DNA from: Mortierella alpina
Lineage: Eukaryota; Mortierellomycota; Mortierellomycetes; Mortierellales; Mortierellaceae
Assembly: GCA_029449245.1 (NCBI GenBank)
Contig: JANATF010000001.1
Span: 558,001 to 622,000, forward strand
Length of the DNA stretch: 64,000 bases
Direction: 5' to 3'
Shown here: in pieces, positions 49,901 through 61,091 of the stretch
How the letters are laid out: each line of letters begins with the position of its first letter
Position numbering within the stretch: the first letter of the stretch is position 1
Program-made: the position numbers and the translations under genes
The notes under the pieces: model-generated
The model's database searches: none
The model's input: the letters and a program-made list of their open reading frames with translations, nothing else
Told to the model about the DNA's origin: nothing

Positions 49901-52900
49901 CACCTAGTAGAGGAAGCTCCCTCACCAAGCAAAAGTCCAACCCTGGTCCGCTCCTCAGTCGACAGAAATCACACCCACAAATTGCAACAGCAATGTCGCA
50001 TGATCCCATCACCGCAGCAGCTGCTGCAGAGTCCTCGGGTGCAGCTCTACAGGACGCTTATGGTGGAACGACCGACGACTGGCGACAGGCGCAGCAGGCC
50101 GAAAAAGAGGCCAGGGAGAGACAGAAACTAAAGGATTCGAGTCCCAGTGACAAGGCAGGCCACATGTCCATCAACTCTGTCAGCACACTGAACTTGCCTC
50201 CCACCAACCCTTTCGCCATGAATACACAAACATCTGGATCCACCAGCAGGATGCTGCTGCCGGATAGAGATCGACCTTCAGCACATGGCTCGAGCCGCAC
50301 AGGACATGCAGCGAGTGGACACCAGGACTTTGTATCTGAACCAACTCAGGAGAGCACGTCTCTGGCCAAGGCGGCCATGCAGCCTGGCGGGATCCTCTCT
50401 CAATTGCAAGCGGCCACAGATGCAGGGACGGTTGTTGATCCGATCATGGGAGTCTGGTCCCAAAAGGAGGGTCGATACATTCAGAGGTCAAACACGGCGC
50501 CTTATCTTCAGCGGGAAAACAGGACCATTCTCGAGGAAGATGAAGCAGACCCTACCGCCAGTGGAGGTTCAAAGGGCCCCTTGGAATACAGCAAGAGCGA
50601 GGGTTACTCTGCCACCTCCAGGCACAACCGTCAGCCGAAGCGCGCGCAGCTTCAACAGCATCAACAGCATGAGGATGAGGATGGGCACGAAGGTGTACGT
50701 GAGAAGCAGTACGAGACACATCCTGCTCCAACAAGTTACCAGGTTCATCACCAGCCCCACCAAGCATTCCAGGACCAACCCCCTCATCACCTAGAGAGCC
50801 AGGCTCAGCAACAAATGCACCATCAGCAGCAGCGTAGCCACGCTCTGGCACGGGCACGTACCAAATCCAACGAACGCCTCGTGGATAAAGATCTACCCCC
50901 AACACCGAACCGTGTGTCTCCAACGACACATGGTCAGGACCCTATCCATGAATCCCAGCAGGCAGGCGAGCACCCGTCCCAACGGAGAACGCACCAGCGA
51001 ACAGAGTCACGATCTCAGGCTCAGAGAAAGCCCCGTCTGAGAAGCGAGAGCCAGCCCGAGTCCTCCAGACATCGTCGCCAGCCGTCAAACTGGGCCACTG
51101 GAACCGCTATGACCTCCGAAGAGAGTGTCCTTGCGTTGTCACGGTCCATCTCGCCATCGTCCAACAGACGCAACTCTCATGAGCGGACAGGCAGTGTAGG
51201 GCATCTCCCGCGATTTGGTGGTAATGCTAACGGCAACGCCACTCAATTGACCCACAGCAGCTCTGCAAGTGGACAAAAGGAACGTGTTCGTTACGGCATC
51301 GACATGCTCCCCTTGCCGGTGATCCCCTCTCCTGACGAAACTCTCAAGAAGAGCGCCAACCTAGGCATCCTCCCGCAAGATGTCCTGAGAACGTTGGATT
51401 TGGAAACGATCCAAAAGGTCATCACCACTTCTGTGATCGCCAGCCGTGTTTACAAAGTGCTGAGTTTAGAGGAGGTCGAGAGTCTCAAGAAGGAGCAGGA
51501 GGATCTCCAGCAGTATGTCCAGGCCTTGGATATCTCGTTGACTATTGAGACCCGCATGCGTGACGCTTCGCACTCACTGATACGCCTGCACGAGAACAAC
51601 ACCAACATTGAGGCCGTCAAGGCTTCAACTGGACAGCTACACGCAACGACTCGTAAGATGGACCAGATTGTCTTGAAGAGAAATCATTCCATGGAGCGAC
51701 TCTTGATGATCCAGCGCATGTTGTTGCAGCACGAAGGTGCGGTCCTGAACGCTGGAATGCGGCGACTCGATGGCGAAAACCGGGAGCTGTCAAGATCTGT
51801 TCTTGAGCTGGAAACGGCCAGAGACCAGGAGAAGGAAGAGAAGCTGAAGTGGAAGAAAGAACATTCTCATCTTCGTATTCAAAGCATGGTATTCCCCAAC
51901 CCTCCGGGTCTCGATGAACTGGCAGCAATGGCGGCAACGGGCGGCAGCCAAGGCTCTGGAGGCGGTCGAGACTCTCCTGCGCGAGGACGTAAATCTCCCT
52001 CTGGACGAAAGTCCCCATCTGCAGCGCAGCAGCAGCAGCAGCAGCACGCACCTTCACCACCACCCCTCCAGCAACAGCAGCATGACGCACGACTGGCCGC
52101 TCTGGAAAAGTACATGAAGGAACTGCATGATGAGATACACAAGAGGGACGAGCGTATCACCGAGCTCGAGAGCCAGCTGCGTATGGTCAAGGTCTGGACC
52201 GATGAATTTGTTGGATCCATCGAAGCCAAGCTCGGAGCCGACAACTCTGTGGAGGACCAGAGCAAGAACTCTTCCCCTGCAAATCTTCACAAACAATTGG
52301 CACGTTTGCAATCAAGGATCGAGAATGGGTTCCGCGCCTTGGAAGCCAACGCTCACGAGCTCAGGATCAAGGCACAGGAGGAGGAGACGGCCAAGAACAA
52401 AGCCCTCGAGTTTGCGGCCACCACCCTCGCCAATAGTAGCGTCGCCGTTGTCCAGGCCATCACACCCCAACGCGCCTCGCCGCAGCCACAACAGAGTGCC
52501 CACCAGCAGCGTCAGCAGCAGTCGTCTCCCACGAATGGCTCACGCGTCCGCAACCCATTCAGTCGTTCAAAGACTTCTCTGAATGAACATCACCACCCCT
52601 CTCAACACGGCGGCAACAACAACAGCAACTCGGATCTTAACATGGTCCTGAACGAAAGTCTCCTGGAGCTGGATCTCCAAATCTCGCTTGACCACCAGAA
52701 CCAGAGTTCCACATCCCCCTCCTCGTCGTCATCCTCATCTAATAACAACATCTCCTCGGCGTCCACCCCGGACTCCAACCCGCAGAGCCGTCTGAGCAGG
52801 AACAATAGCGAGAACCATTGGTCCAAGCAGCGAAACGAACTCAACCAGCGCACCTCGCGTTCCCGACAGCGCCAGGCCGATGCTCAAGAGTCTCCTGGGC

Positions 52901-53016
52901 ACCAGCAGCAGCAGCCCAAAGACGACCTTCTGGTCGAAGACGCGCACGAAGAGATCAAGCGCCTGAACGCCATGGTCGATGAGTTGGAGCGACTTGTCCG
53001 ACTCAAAATGCAATAA
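46982..53016 (+). CDS. Large Gln-rich protein with Uds1-type (up-regulated during septation) coiled-coil domain
   Basis: Best model: exons 46982..47216, 48546..49267, 49355..49712 and 49802..53016, 1509 residues. The last three exons join in phase with good sites. The first is less sure because its intron would be 1.3 kb; an alternative start is the ATG at 48329. The N-terminal two thirds is disordered: Pro/Gln/His/Ser-rich with poly-Gln tracts (about 48960-49010 and 50650-50830), many Ser-Arg basic patches (LARKASDSALKSVGLSRKSS) and RRQPSNW. From about 51290 the ordered part begins: IDMLPLPVIPSPDE, then ILPQDVLRTLDLETIQKVIT, YKVLSLEEVESLKKEQEDLQ and IETRMRDASHSLIRLHENN, resembling the Uds1 domain of fungal septation proteins. 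A long coiled coil and a final leucine-rich helix (IKRLNAMVDELERLVRLKMQ) follow. A role at septa or cell cortex is inferred from the domain only. Confidence 0.68.
47217..48545. other. 1.3 kb gap: putative first intron of the Uds1-domain gene, or a promoter
   Basis: No coding block fits here. It contains poly-A-rich sequence near 47670-47705, a 16-base direct repeat TACCCCCTGGAGACT (about 47617-47645), and CT-rich sequence at 48410-48470 like a fungal leader. If the gene really starts at 48329, this is an ordinary promoter and the exon at 46982 belongs to something else. Confidence 0.4.
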
Positions 53017-53211
53017 TGATCGCCCATAGCAAAAAAACCCTCCCAACCTCCCCATATCCCCCCGCTCCTCCCTTCCTCATACACACATCACATCGACCTA
53101 TCTCCTAATGGACGCACGCAAACACGTTATGAATATAATACCAGATATATAAAGAAAGGACCTTGCTTGTTTTTTTCTCTCTTTTTCTCATTGCACTTTC
53201 TCGCAAGTCGC

Positions 53212-56200
53212 TTACATATACATTCCATCTGTAGCAACGGCTTCCACGATCCGCAGCTCAGATTCGCGGAAGCATGCATACAAGCGACGCTGGAGCGGCC
53301 GCGAATCCCACACCGCTGTCTTTGTTGCTGAGAATGTTGCAGTAGAGCCGTCATCCTGCACAGAAAAGACGGAGGGGTCATATGCTTCGAGGATGAACTC
53401 GCGGGACGTTGGCTGAGGAAAAGAGGATTGTATTGAACCTAATCAAATGATAGAAATGCAAGGCGATTTCAGTATTGGCCTTTCGGCACAACAAACTATA
53501 CATAACTCGGAACAACCAGAAAGTCGCGAGAGGGGGGGGGTTACCACCGATCGAAAACAGATCATAAACGCGTTCCCGCTCAGAACCGTCCTCTATAGTT
53601 GCCTCATGATCCTCCAATATCCTCTCAACGAGACCATACTGCTCCGGAAACTAGTATGGAGGCATGGAAAAGTAAACATGTTAGTCAAACAGGAAAGGGA
53701 ACCGCATCTCAGGTTCTCAAACTTGGAACAATAACAACCCCATACTTTGCGAATGAGGGCAATGGCTCGTCCCATGAGCAGTTCAACCTCTCGAAACTTG
53801 TCCACAATGACATCCAGGTTCAGTTCTTCGTCACCAGCGAGCTCGTTCCATGAAAACTCTGTCAACTCCTGACCTAATTCCTTCAAACCCGCAGCGACTT
53901 GATGAATACGGGATGCCACAGGATGTGAAACGAGGGTGTCGTAAGCCAAAAGACATACAGTTGGGAGCAGCCTATTTAAAGAGAATGAAGAAAAAAAGCA
54001 CACTTGAGTACCCTTCACACAGCCTGGCTTTGCAGTACTATGACGCGATAATCATAGTCAGGTCTCGACAGTACTTACTGAATAAAGAGTTGGCCACTTG
54101 ACATGCTGTCCAGATAAAATAGTGCCTTTGCAGCCTCCTGGTTGTGGTTGAATAAGGGTGTCTGCCGAGTTACAGGAATACGTTTGGAATTCTAGTCGTA
54201 AAAACAAGCATCGTCAGTAATCATCAGAGACAGCAGTCGGTCAAAAAACATAGTAAAGTGTGCTTCAGAGAGTCACTTCAGAGAGTTGCTCGAGAAAAAC
54301 TTACTGCCCAAAGCTCTTGCCAGTAGTTGCCAGCATCTGCCATCCTTGCACTCATCTCTCCCTTGTCTTCTACCCAATCTTTGGGCGAATGCCAGCGGAT
54401 GAAATCTCCCAGAACACATCCTGGATTAGCGGCTTTGAATGCTTCCATATCTACTCTCGCAAGTTTCAAAGATGGCCCATAGAATCATCAGTATATGTAC
54501 GAGGACTTCCCTGTTTCGTTCCTTTCTCCTCCAAGTCATGGTCGTACGTCTTCCTTACCTGATATAAGCTGCGTCGATTGCATCTTTGCTCTCATCTTGG
54601 CACCGTCAGAGGAAGATCCCAGTGTCTCAAACAACTCTTCCTGCTGTTGGATCATGTCCTCAGTCATATATCCTGGTTCCTAGTTCGCATAAATAACAGC
54701 AGGAAAAAAATGACACATGGGTTGAGTGCCCATCTTCACCTTTGACATCATTTTCACCAAGACAAGCGCGCGCCTTACCTGCAGTTTCGGGATCATAAGT
54801 GGAGCCCCTGTCTTCAAAAGCTTCAAGTCCTTCAAGGGCTGCAGGCCACCCTCACTTTTAGTCTCGTCAGAAACTTCGCGAGGATCCGGTCCACTCGAGT
54901 TGACGGAAGTTTGATCGATGTCATTGACCAAAATTCCTGATTGAGAATCGGCGCTGGATGAGTATTTTAGAGCCACAAATGACTCTGTCAGTGATTGGTG
55001 CCTTCGATCATGCATGGCGTCCTCAGAGACCTGATCCAATATCGATTCTGTCGCCTCCATGGGATCATAAAATACGTCGTCCTCGTCCTCGTCGCTGCCC
55101 ATGCTTTCTTCGTAGAGGTGGTCGAAATGGTGCGAGTTGTGTTGACGGAGGTGCTGACTACTACGCCGCCTGTTCCTGAACATTTCCACCCTGGGTATAG
55201 GCAATGATGCTGTTGGTGACGGTGGTTCTGTGTTGGCTCCAGTTCTGTGGGAGGATGTGTCTAAAGACAGAGCTGAGATTGACAAGGGATCCGACTGTAG
55301 GCTGGTCTCTGGAGGAGCGCCTCGACCCTTGACAGTCTTCAATAGCCGCTTTGCCATGGGAACAACGTCCGCCGACCTGGGTCGCGATATGTCTGCAAAT
55401 CCATGGAGTAGATTCTGAAGTTGGGCTCCATATGTTGGCTCTTCTGCTGGTGGTGCTCTGCTTACACCCACTGCGTCAGGAAATTCCATCTCCTTGGATT
55501 TAGTTCTGCGTCGGATGCGTCGTTTCGACATCGGATGGACATGTGCCGGCGCTTCCTTGTTGCGGGCGATTTGTCGAGCGATGCAACAATTCAGCATCGA
55601 GAGCTTCTGATGCAGCAGGTTGTACCGCAAATCGATCGCCACCGGCTTCTTCTCTTCCTCGGGACCCGCATTAAACTCATCCGTTGAAACCTTCTTGGGT
55701 GCATTGCTGTACTCGTCTCCGTAAATATCGACCAAAGGGATCAGCTGGCTGTTCTCCCAACGTGAGTAAAGCTGCTTCAACAACTCTGACCAGAGCACTT
55801 TCAGGAAGCCCATGATAGAGGTCGCGTAGGAAATGTCGGAATTGGGTGAGATGACATCGACAAGATACTGAATCATCCTCCACAAGAACGAATCATAGGG
55901 GACCGTGGTGGCGTGCCTAAAATGGAGACCTAGTTCTGACGCTGGTACGAGTCGGATGGTGCTAGCTCCGCTGCTTGCTGTGGATGGCTCGCGTGGTCGT
56001 TGAGAGGTTGAGGAGCGTCCAAAGAGTGCGTCCACAATATTTTCGACATCCACAGTGTCTACCATTGTAATAGTGCCTTGGATAAGCTTGGCACCTTTGT
56101 TCAGCAAGGCCCCGTACGTTCGCTGCTCCTTGTCCGATTTTTGTTCAGCTCGTCTGCCGCTTGAGAATTCTGAGCTCCAGGAGGATATCGCGTCTTCTAA

Positions 56201-57629
56201 AATGCCACTGAGTATTCCGTAATCGTCATCCTTGAATTGTGCATGGAGGATCCAGATATTTGCATAGCTTGCATCCATGTCAGCAGTGTTGTTGCTATCG
56301 AGATATCGAGTAATTGGAGCACGCGCTATTCAAGACAGTTCGTAGAGTGGGTCAGTCTCAGGAAGAGGTTGTCCAGTCAAAACGACATTTGCCAGCCCTG
56401 AACTGGAGTCCTGATAACATACCAAATCGAGTAAATAAACGCAGGGACCGTAATGGGTCCTGAGCGGGACCGAATGGCAGAGCTGGAATAGGTAGTCTAG
56501 ACAACGACCTCCCCTCGGTTTTGATGTCCTCCATGCTCAAATCGACACCGGATAGGCTCATGGTCGGTCCTACGTCGTCTAAAAACGTATCATGCCCACT
56601 CGAGTCTCCCTGTGCTGATTGTTTTGTGTCCTGATCATCTGGCATCCTCCACCGGCGCCAGTCCTCGTCATACCAGTTGACCAGATCGTAGCTGAAGAGT
56701 GCGGCAACATGAATCTTGTCCTTGATGCCCTGGTCATGGTCTCCAGGCGATGTGATCGCGTACTCGTCCTCGATTCCCATTCTGTCAACAAAAAAATCTA
56801 CAATGCCTGAAAGGCTTGTGTACTGCACCGGTGGATATGGCACCAGGATCGTGTTGAAGCGCATCTCGGTCGCTCTATCATCCTCAACGTCCTCCTCCAG
56901 ATCAGAATTCACTGCCCCTGGTGCTCCCAGTGCTTGTGCTTGCGTTGTCGTTGAGGGATGGGGTTGCGGGTTCATCGAGAGCCCTGTAAAAGTCAGATTC
57001 CAAGGCTGTCCTGTAGGAACAAACACCGGTACATTGCATCCGGTACTCTGGAAGGCGATAGCGAACGAGGACAGCAGTAGTTTGGCAGAGCTAAGATCGA
57101 TGATGGCAGAGGAGGAGGACATGGACGAGGAGGCAAAGATGTCGGAGATGGTGACGGGGGAGATGATGAGGATGTGCGTCAGCGACGTCCAGCGATGGAG
57201 GCTATGGTGCTGAGTGCCTTCGAGCGTCGTCGGTAAAAAGTCCAGGTCGATCCTCTGGGCTCCTGCGTTCGCTCGGGCCTTGGCAGGATGGTACTGGTAT
57301 GATAGCGCGTACGTGGCGTCGCCAAGGCTGAGCATTTCCTTGAGCTGAAAGACTTGCTTTGTTTGCTTGTTGCTTCCCTGGCCTTGGCTCTGGCTTTGGC
57401 TCTGACTTTGGCTCTGTTGGTCGCCGCCTACTTGGTCGCCGCTGCTCTGCTCAGTGTTGCTGGCGGACTGAGCCTCCCGTGCAGCTGCGATACAGGCAGG
57501 GTCGAGTACACCCAGGCTCCTGTCGACGAGACCCCAGGACCTTAGACTGTCCTCAATCTGGGTGATGAAACGCTCCCATGGTCCAGAGGTGGTGTAGTCG
57601 ATGAACTCAAAGTTCTCAAAGTCGTCCAT
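53212..57629 (-). CDS. RAB3GAP1: Rab3 GTPase-activating protein catalytic subunit
   Basis: RAB3GAP1 pairs with RAB3GAP2 as GAP for Rab3-class and GEF for Rab18-class GTPases at ER and lipid-droplet membranes. Eight exons (57629..56423, 56325..54779, 54679..54559, 54450..54305, 54191..54079, 53971..53746, 53650..53545, 53438..53212) join in phase to 1230 residues. The start MDDFENFEFIDYTTSGPWERFI matches the family N terminus ('F.I.DFTT.SEWERFI'). The middle exon has VWRMIQYLVDV-like FLWRMIQYLVDVISPNSD. The catalytic C-terminal domain is clear: MTEDMIQQQEELFETLGSS, DMEAFKAANPGCVLGDFIRW, HSPKDWVEDKGEMSARM, RIPVTRQTPLFNHNQEAAKA and the closing SREFILEAYDP segment. Long Ser/Gln-rich linkers are typical. 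It shares a promoter region with RABL3. Confidence 0.92.
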
Positions 57630-57902
57630 GGAACAATGTGTTCTCCAGTCCTTGTGATGTCGCGTTGTTGAGTTGGCTGGAATGGGAAGACGAGGCGGCA
57701 AAAGGGTGGCAAAAGGGTGGAGCATGCAGGTGGAAACGAGGCAAAGCACAAGCCAAGGACTGAATACAGCACGAGCACTGCGAGGCGTGACTGCTGTCTG
57801 TGGACGCGCTGGACATATCGTGTCCGCATCCGCATACGCCAAATTCGATTCTTTCTGCATCAAACATCTCGTCGCCGCCTTCATCTCTCAGCTGTCCATT
57901 GC
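57630..57902. promoter_or_regulatory. Bidirectional promoter, RAB3GAP1 / RABL3
   Basis: These 273 bp lie between head-to-head start codons of two Rab-pathway genes. A short direct repeat GGCAAAAGGGT occurs twice at about 57697-57718. No TATA box is evident. Confidence 0.55.
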
Positions 57903-59478
57903 ATGACACTCCCGTCTGGTCCATCCAGCAGCAAGACAACAGCAGCACCAACGATGCAGCACCACTCCGCCCAAGGGCCCAGCCTGGACAGCACAGCCAA
58001 GATTCTCGTCCTCGGCGACTCGGGCGTGGTAACACCAACTCGAACAATCCCCCATTATATTAAAGCCAGGCATGCCCGCAAAGCAGGACACCTTCACTAA
58101 CGCTCATATCGCGTGTCTAGGGAAAATCCAGCCTGGTCCATGCTCTCTGTCATAGCGAGCCCCTCCGGTCCTCCGTCCCCACCATCGGCTGCAATATCGA
58201 TGTTCGGCTCCACTCCTCAACCATCCCTTCAGCTGCTGCAACCTCTTCAGCGCGCTCCACCAATCCCTCTCTCCTCTCCAGAGCCAACAACAACTCTGCA
58301 GACCCATCAGCACTGCTCGTCTCTGGTGGTTTAGGCTTGTCTGAACCCACCTTCATAGAGTTTTACGACATCTCAGGATCACCGTCAGTACGACATGAAA
58401 ACTCAAGGACGATGTTCTACAGGGATGTGCCGTATCAAGGCATCCTCCTAGTCCACGACCTATGTAACAGGAGGAGCTACGACAATCTCTGGAAATGGAT
58501 TGGAGACTATCTCGAGGCATCAAGCTCCTCTTCTGCTCCAAGGTGGCCAAGCCAACAGCAAGGTACTGTGTGCGCGCTGGTTTGTGAGAGGCATTTCGAA
58601 AACAGCAACCCCCATCTAAACCTCTTTACCTTCCCTCCTCAATCGCAGATGGATTGGGGTTTAACGGCACATCACACCAAGGAGCTCGATATGGGGAGCT
58701 AGACATCCCATTACTAGTGGTTGGCACCAAAACAGACATGGCCAGTTCAACCTATGATCAACACAACGCTTCGTTTGGTCAGGATCTGGTCCACAAGTAC
58801 GGCGGCGAGGCCATATCTGTGTGCTCGATTTCGCCCGCAGAGTTTATGCCCAATTCCTCGACCATGATTGCATTCAACCTATTTTTCAACAGCATTGTGG
58901 ACCCCCGCACATCAGCAACAGCATCGTCCTCTCGCTCAAGAAACCCGTCCGCTACGAACAGTCATCAAGGAGCGTACGCGCCTGCTAGCGCCTCACGATA
59001 TCCCCGACCACCACCCACACCCACGCCAGGAGAGGATCAGCATTTGCACCTCCGCCATCATTCACAGCCACATCAGCGCCCGGGCTCGTCTGCTGAAGAA
59101 AAGGACGAGTATGGATCATCAGGGATTCCAATCATGGATTTTGCGACGTTTACAGGTGGATCTACTGCCAGCCATCACAGCTCGGAACCTCAACACCATC
59201 CTCATCAACATCCTCATCATCATCATCCTACCACAGCATCGCATGGTCCGCCTCCTAAGTCAAATTCTCCGTTTGATCAATCTGGTGCTGCAGTGCCTAC
59301 AGCGCGGTCTGTCACCCCGACAGGATTCAGCAGCACTCTCTCGACCAAGAGTGCTCTTCGAGCACAATACGAACGGAATCGGAGTGTGCTGGGTCAGTAC
59401 AACAGCAACATAGGTGTACCCACATATACCAATCTCAGTGGCAAAGGAAACTCTTCTACTGGTGGCACACATCGATGA
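57903..59478 (+). CDS. RABL3: RABL3-like small GTPase with a histidine-rich tail
   Basis: RABL3 is an atypical Rab-like GTPase without a prenylated C terminus. Three exons (57903..58028, 58121..58562, 58649..59478) give 465 residues, about twice the animal form. The P-loop ILVLGDSGVGKSSLVHAL is split by intron 1. VPTIGCNIDVRLH is followed by an insertion of about 45 Ser/Ala/Asn-rich residues. FIEFYDISGS replaces the usual WDTAGQ as in RABL3. ILLVHDLCNRRSYDNLWKW and LVVGTKTD (G4 box) are clear. After about residue 290 the chain is a disordered Ser/Pro/His tail with a dense His patch (HPHQHPHHHHP at about residues 375-387) and ends GGTHR, so there is no C-terminal cysteine for prenylation. The head-to-head partner RAB3GAP1 also acts in Rab cycles. 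Confidence 0.88.
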
Positions 59479-60010
59479 AGTAAAATAGTACGAGATATCC
59501 GTCCCTCAAATTTGTCGACTCGATCAGCGGTCTGTGCTTTGTGTATGAGTGTGTATGCTTGTGCGTGTATGCAAGTGAAGCGTACATACATTTGAAGGAA
59601 AGGTTGTGCCTTTCAAAAAACAAAAACGTCAGTGCGCAAATATCTTGTTGCTTACACCATCTTCCTGGATGGATCATCAAGGAGCAGCATTCCTTATCGT
59701 CCTAGGGTAGGTTTCCATTATAGCCAGCCCTCTTCACTCTCGAAGGCTAAAAGAAACCTCCCCCCCCCCCCCAGCCTCCGACATATATGTATCGACCGAT
59801 ATGCTTTTCCCATAATGTCATCAGGCAGCAGTGGGATGCGACGATATTTTATTCATGCACATCCCCCGTCTCCGTACGAGGTGCAGACGCAAAGGAGTCG
59901 AAAAAAAAGACGGAAATGCACATTCAGGGCAAAAAAAAGGACGTCCGGGCGTGCGAAGGGGGGGTTGTATTGCTGTACTTTGTTGTTTTTGCTGTTTCTC
60001 ATCCTCCTTC
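59479..60010. other. Convergent intergenic region
   Basis: RABL3 and the PLDc_N-type gene point towards each other across this 0.5 kb. It contains a C-run (about 59760-59773) and A-rich stretches and presumably both 3' ends. I see no further gene. Confidence 0.4.
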
Positions 60011-60712
60011 CTAGGCAATAGCCTCGTAACCAGAGTTGTGTTCCTCACGACCACCAAACAAGCTATGCGGAAGAAGAAAAGGGAAAAAAAAAAACCACAT
60101 ATTCCCGTCAGTCAATGGTTGGGCACTCAATTTCTGCTATCCTCCGTAAAGACCCTCGTTGACAAAATGTCGCATAGGTATACATACAAGTAGATGATCA
60201 GTCCGAGGATAGGGAACAAGAAGATAAGAAGCGACCCTATGAAAAGAAAAAGAGAACAGGTAGACAGTGAGTGAGTGAGTGAGTGAGTGAGCGACAGAGA
60301 GTGCGTGAGAGAGTGTGAGCGCCAAAACAACAAAAAGAAAAACGCCAAGAGCACAAAGTTTAGCCGCGCGCGCCGCGTCTCCCTGTCCTTTTCAACAAAA
60401 AAAAAAGAGTCGACATCCATTGAGGAGGCAAAGCAAGGCTTACAGAGGAGCTTGGAGGTGACGCTGCGGTTGGAGTTGATGACTTCAAAGATCGCAATGA
60501 GGTCGAGAATAAAGATGACCTATGGGAACATGCGCAAGTAGTCCATGGTCAGCAGATGGCCTACTTCATGTCTTTCCGACTCTTCCAGCGTTGGGATGAG
60601 AGGCGAGTGGGGCGACACGTTTTTAAGCAAGGAGCAAAGCTGGCGACAATGGCGGTGGTGATGGCGTGCTTACCAGGCCAAAGAAGCCTCCGGTGTAGGT
60701 TGCGGGATGCAT
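60011..60712 (-). CDS. 71-residue PLDc_N-type membrane protein encoded by four small exons
   Basis: Exons 60712..60674, 60519..60444, 60236..60188 and 60062..60011 join in phase to 71 residues. The product is MHPATYTGGFFGL, then VIFILDLIAIFEVINSNRSV, then TSKLLWSLLIFLFPILGLII and a short tail GGREEHNSGYEAIA. This is the 'phospholipase D nuclease N-terminal' (PLDc_N) small-membrane-protein pattern: a hydrophobic helix with a D..A...V motif, a basic S-K-LLW turn, and a second helix with FP.LG..IY. It spans the membrane twice. The fold is common as a small stand-alone protein of unknown function; it is not itself a phospholipase. The gene is easy to miss because the longest exon is 76 bases. A (GTGA)n tract sits in the intron between 60237 and 60443. 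Confidence 0.75.
60265..60292. repeat. (GTGA)n tetranucleotide microsatellite
   Basis: Six GTGA units in the second intron of the PLDc_N-type gene. Confidence 0.85.
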
Positions 60713-60928
60713 GTCTGTTGTCTGTTGAGGAAAGGGAACGTTGAAAAGGAATGGAGAACAAAGAGAAGAGAGAAAGAAAAGCGGGACCGGAGAGGGAATA
60801 AAATCGCGTGTGTGCGTGCACGCAATCACACCCTGTCAAGCCCAAATTGAACGATGTCATTGCCTCTCACTCACACAAGGGCGACCTTTGCTCACTCCAT
60901 CTTCTCCCGCCCTTTCTTCTCTCTCTCA

Positions 60929-60953
60929 CCCTCACCTCACCTCACCTCACCCT
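60929..60953. repeat. (CTCAC)n pentanucleotide repeat
   Basis: About four to five CTCAC/TCACC units in the pyrimidine-rich gap between the PLDc_N-type gene and ETFB. Confidence 0.75.
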
Positions 60954-61091
60954 TCCTTCCCACTCCCTTCCATTCCCTTTTCTTGTGTTTTATTGTGCTG
61001 TGCAGAAAGAGCGAATTGTGTATGTAGAGGTGTATTCAACTTCTTTCTTCTACTTTTTTTTTTCTTATTTTTTACTTTTTTTTTTCCGTTT

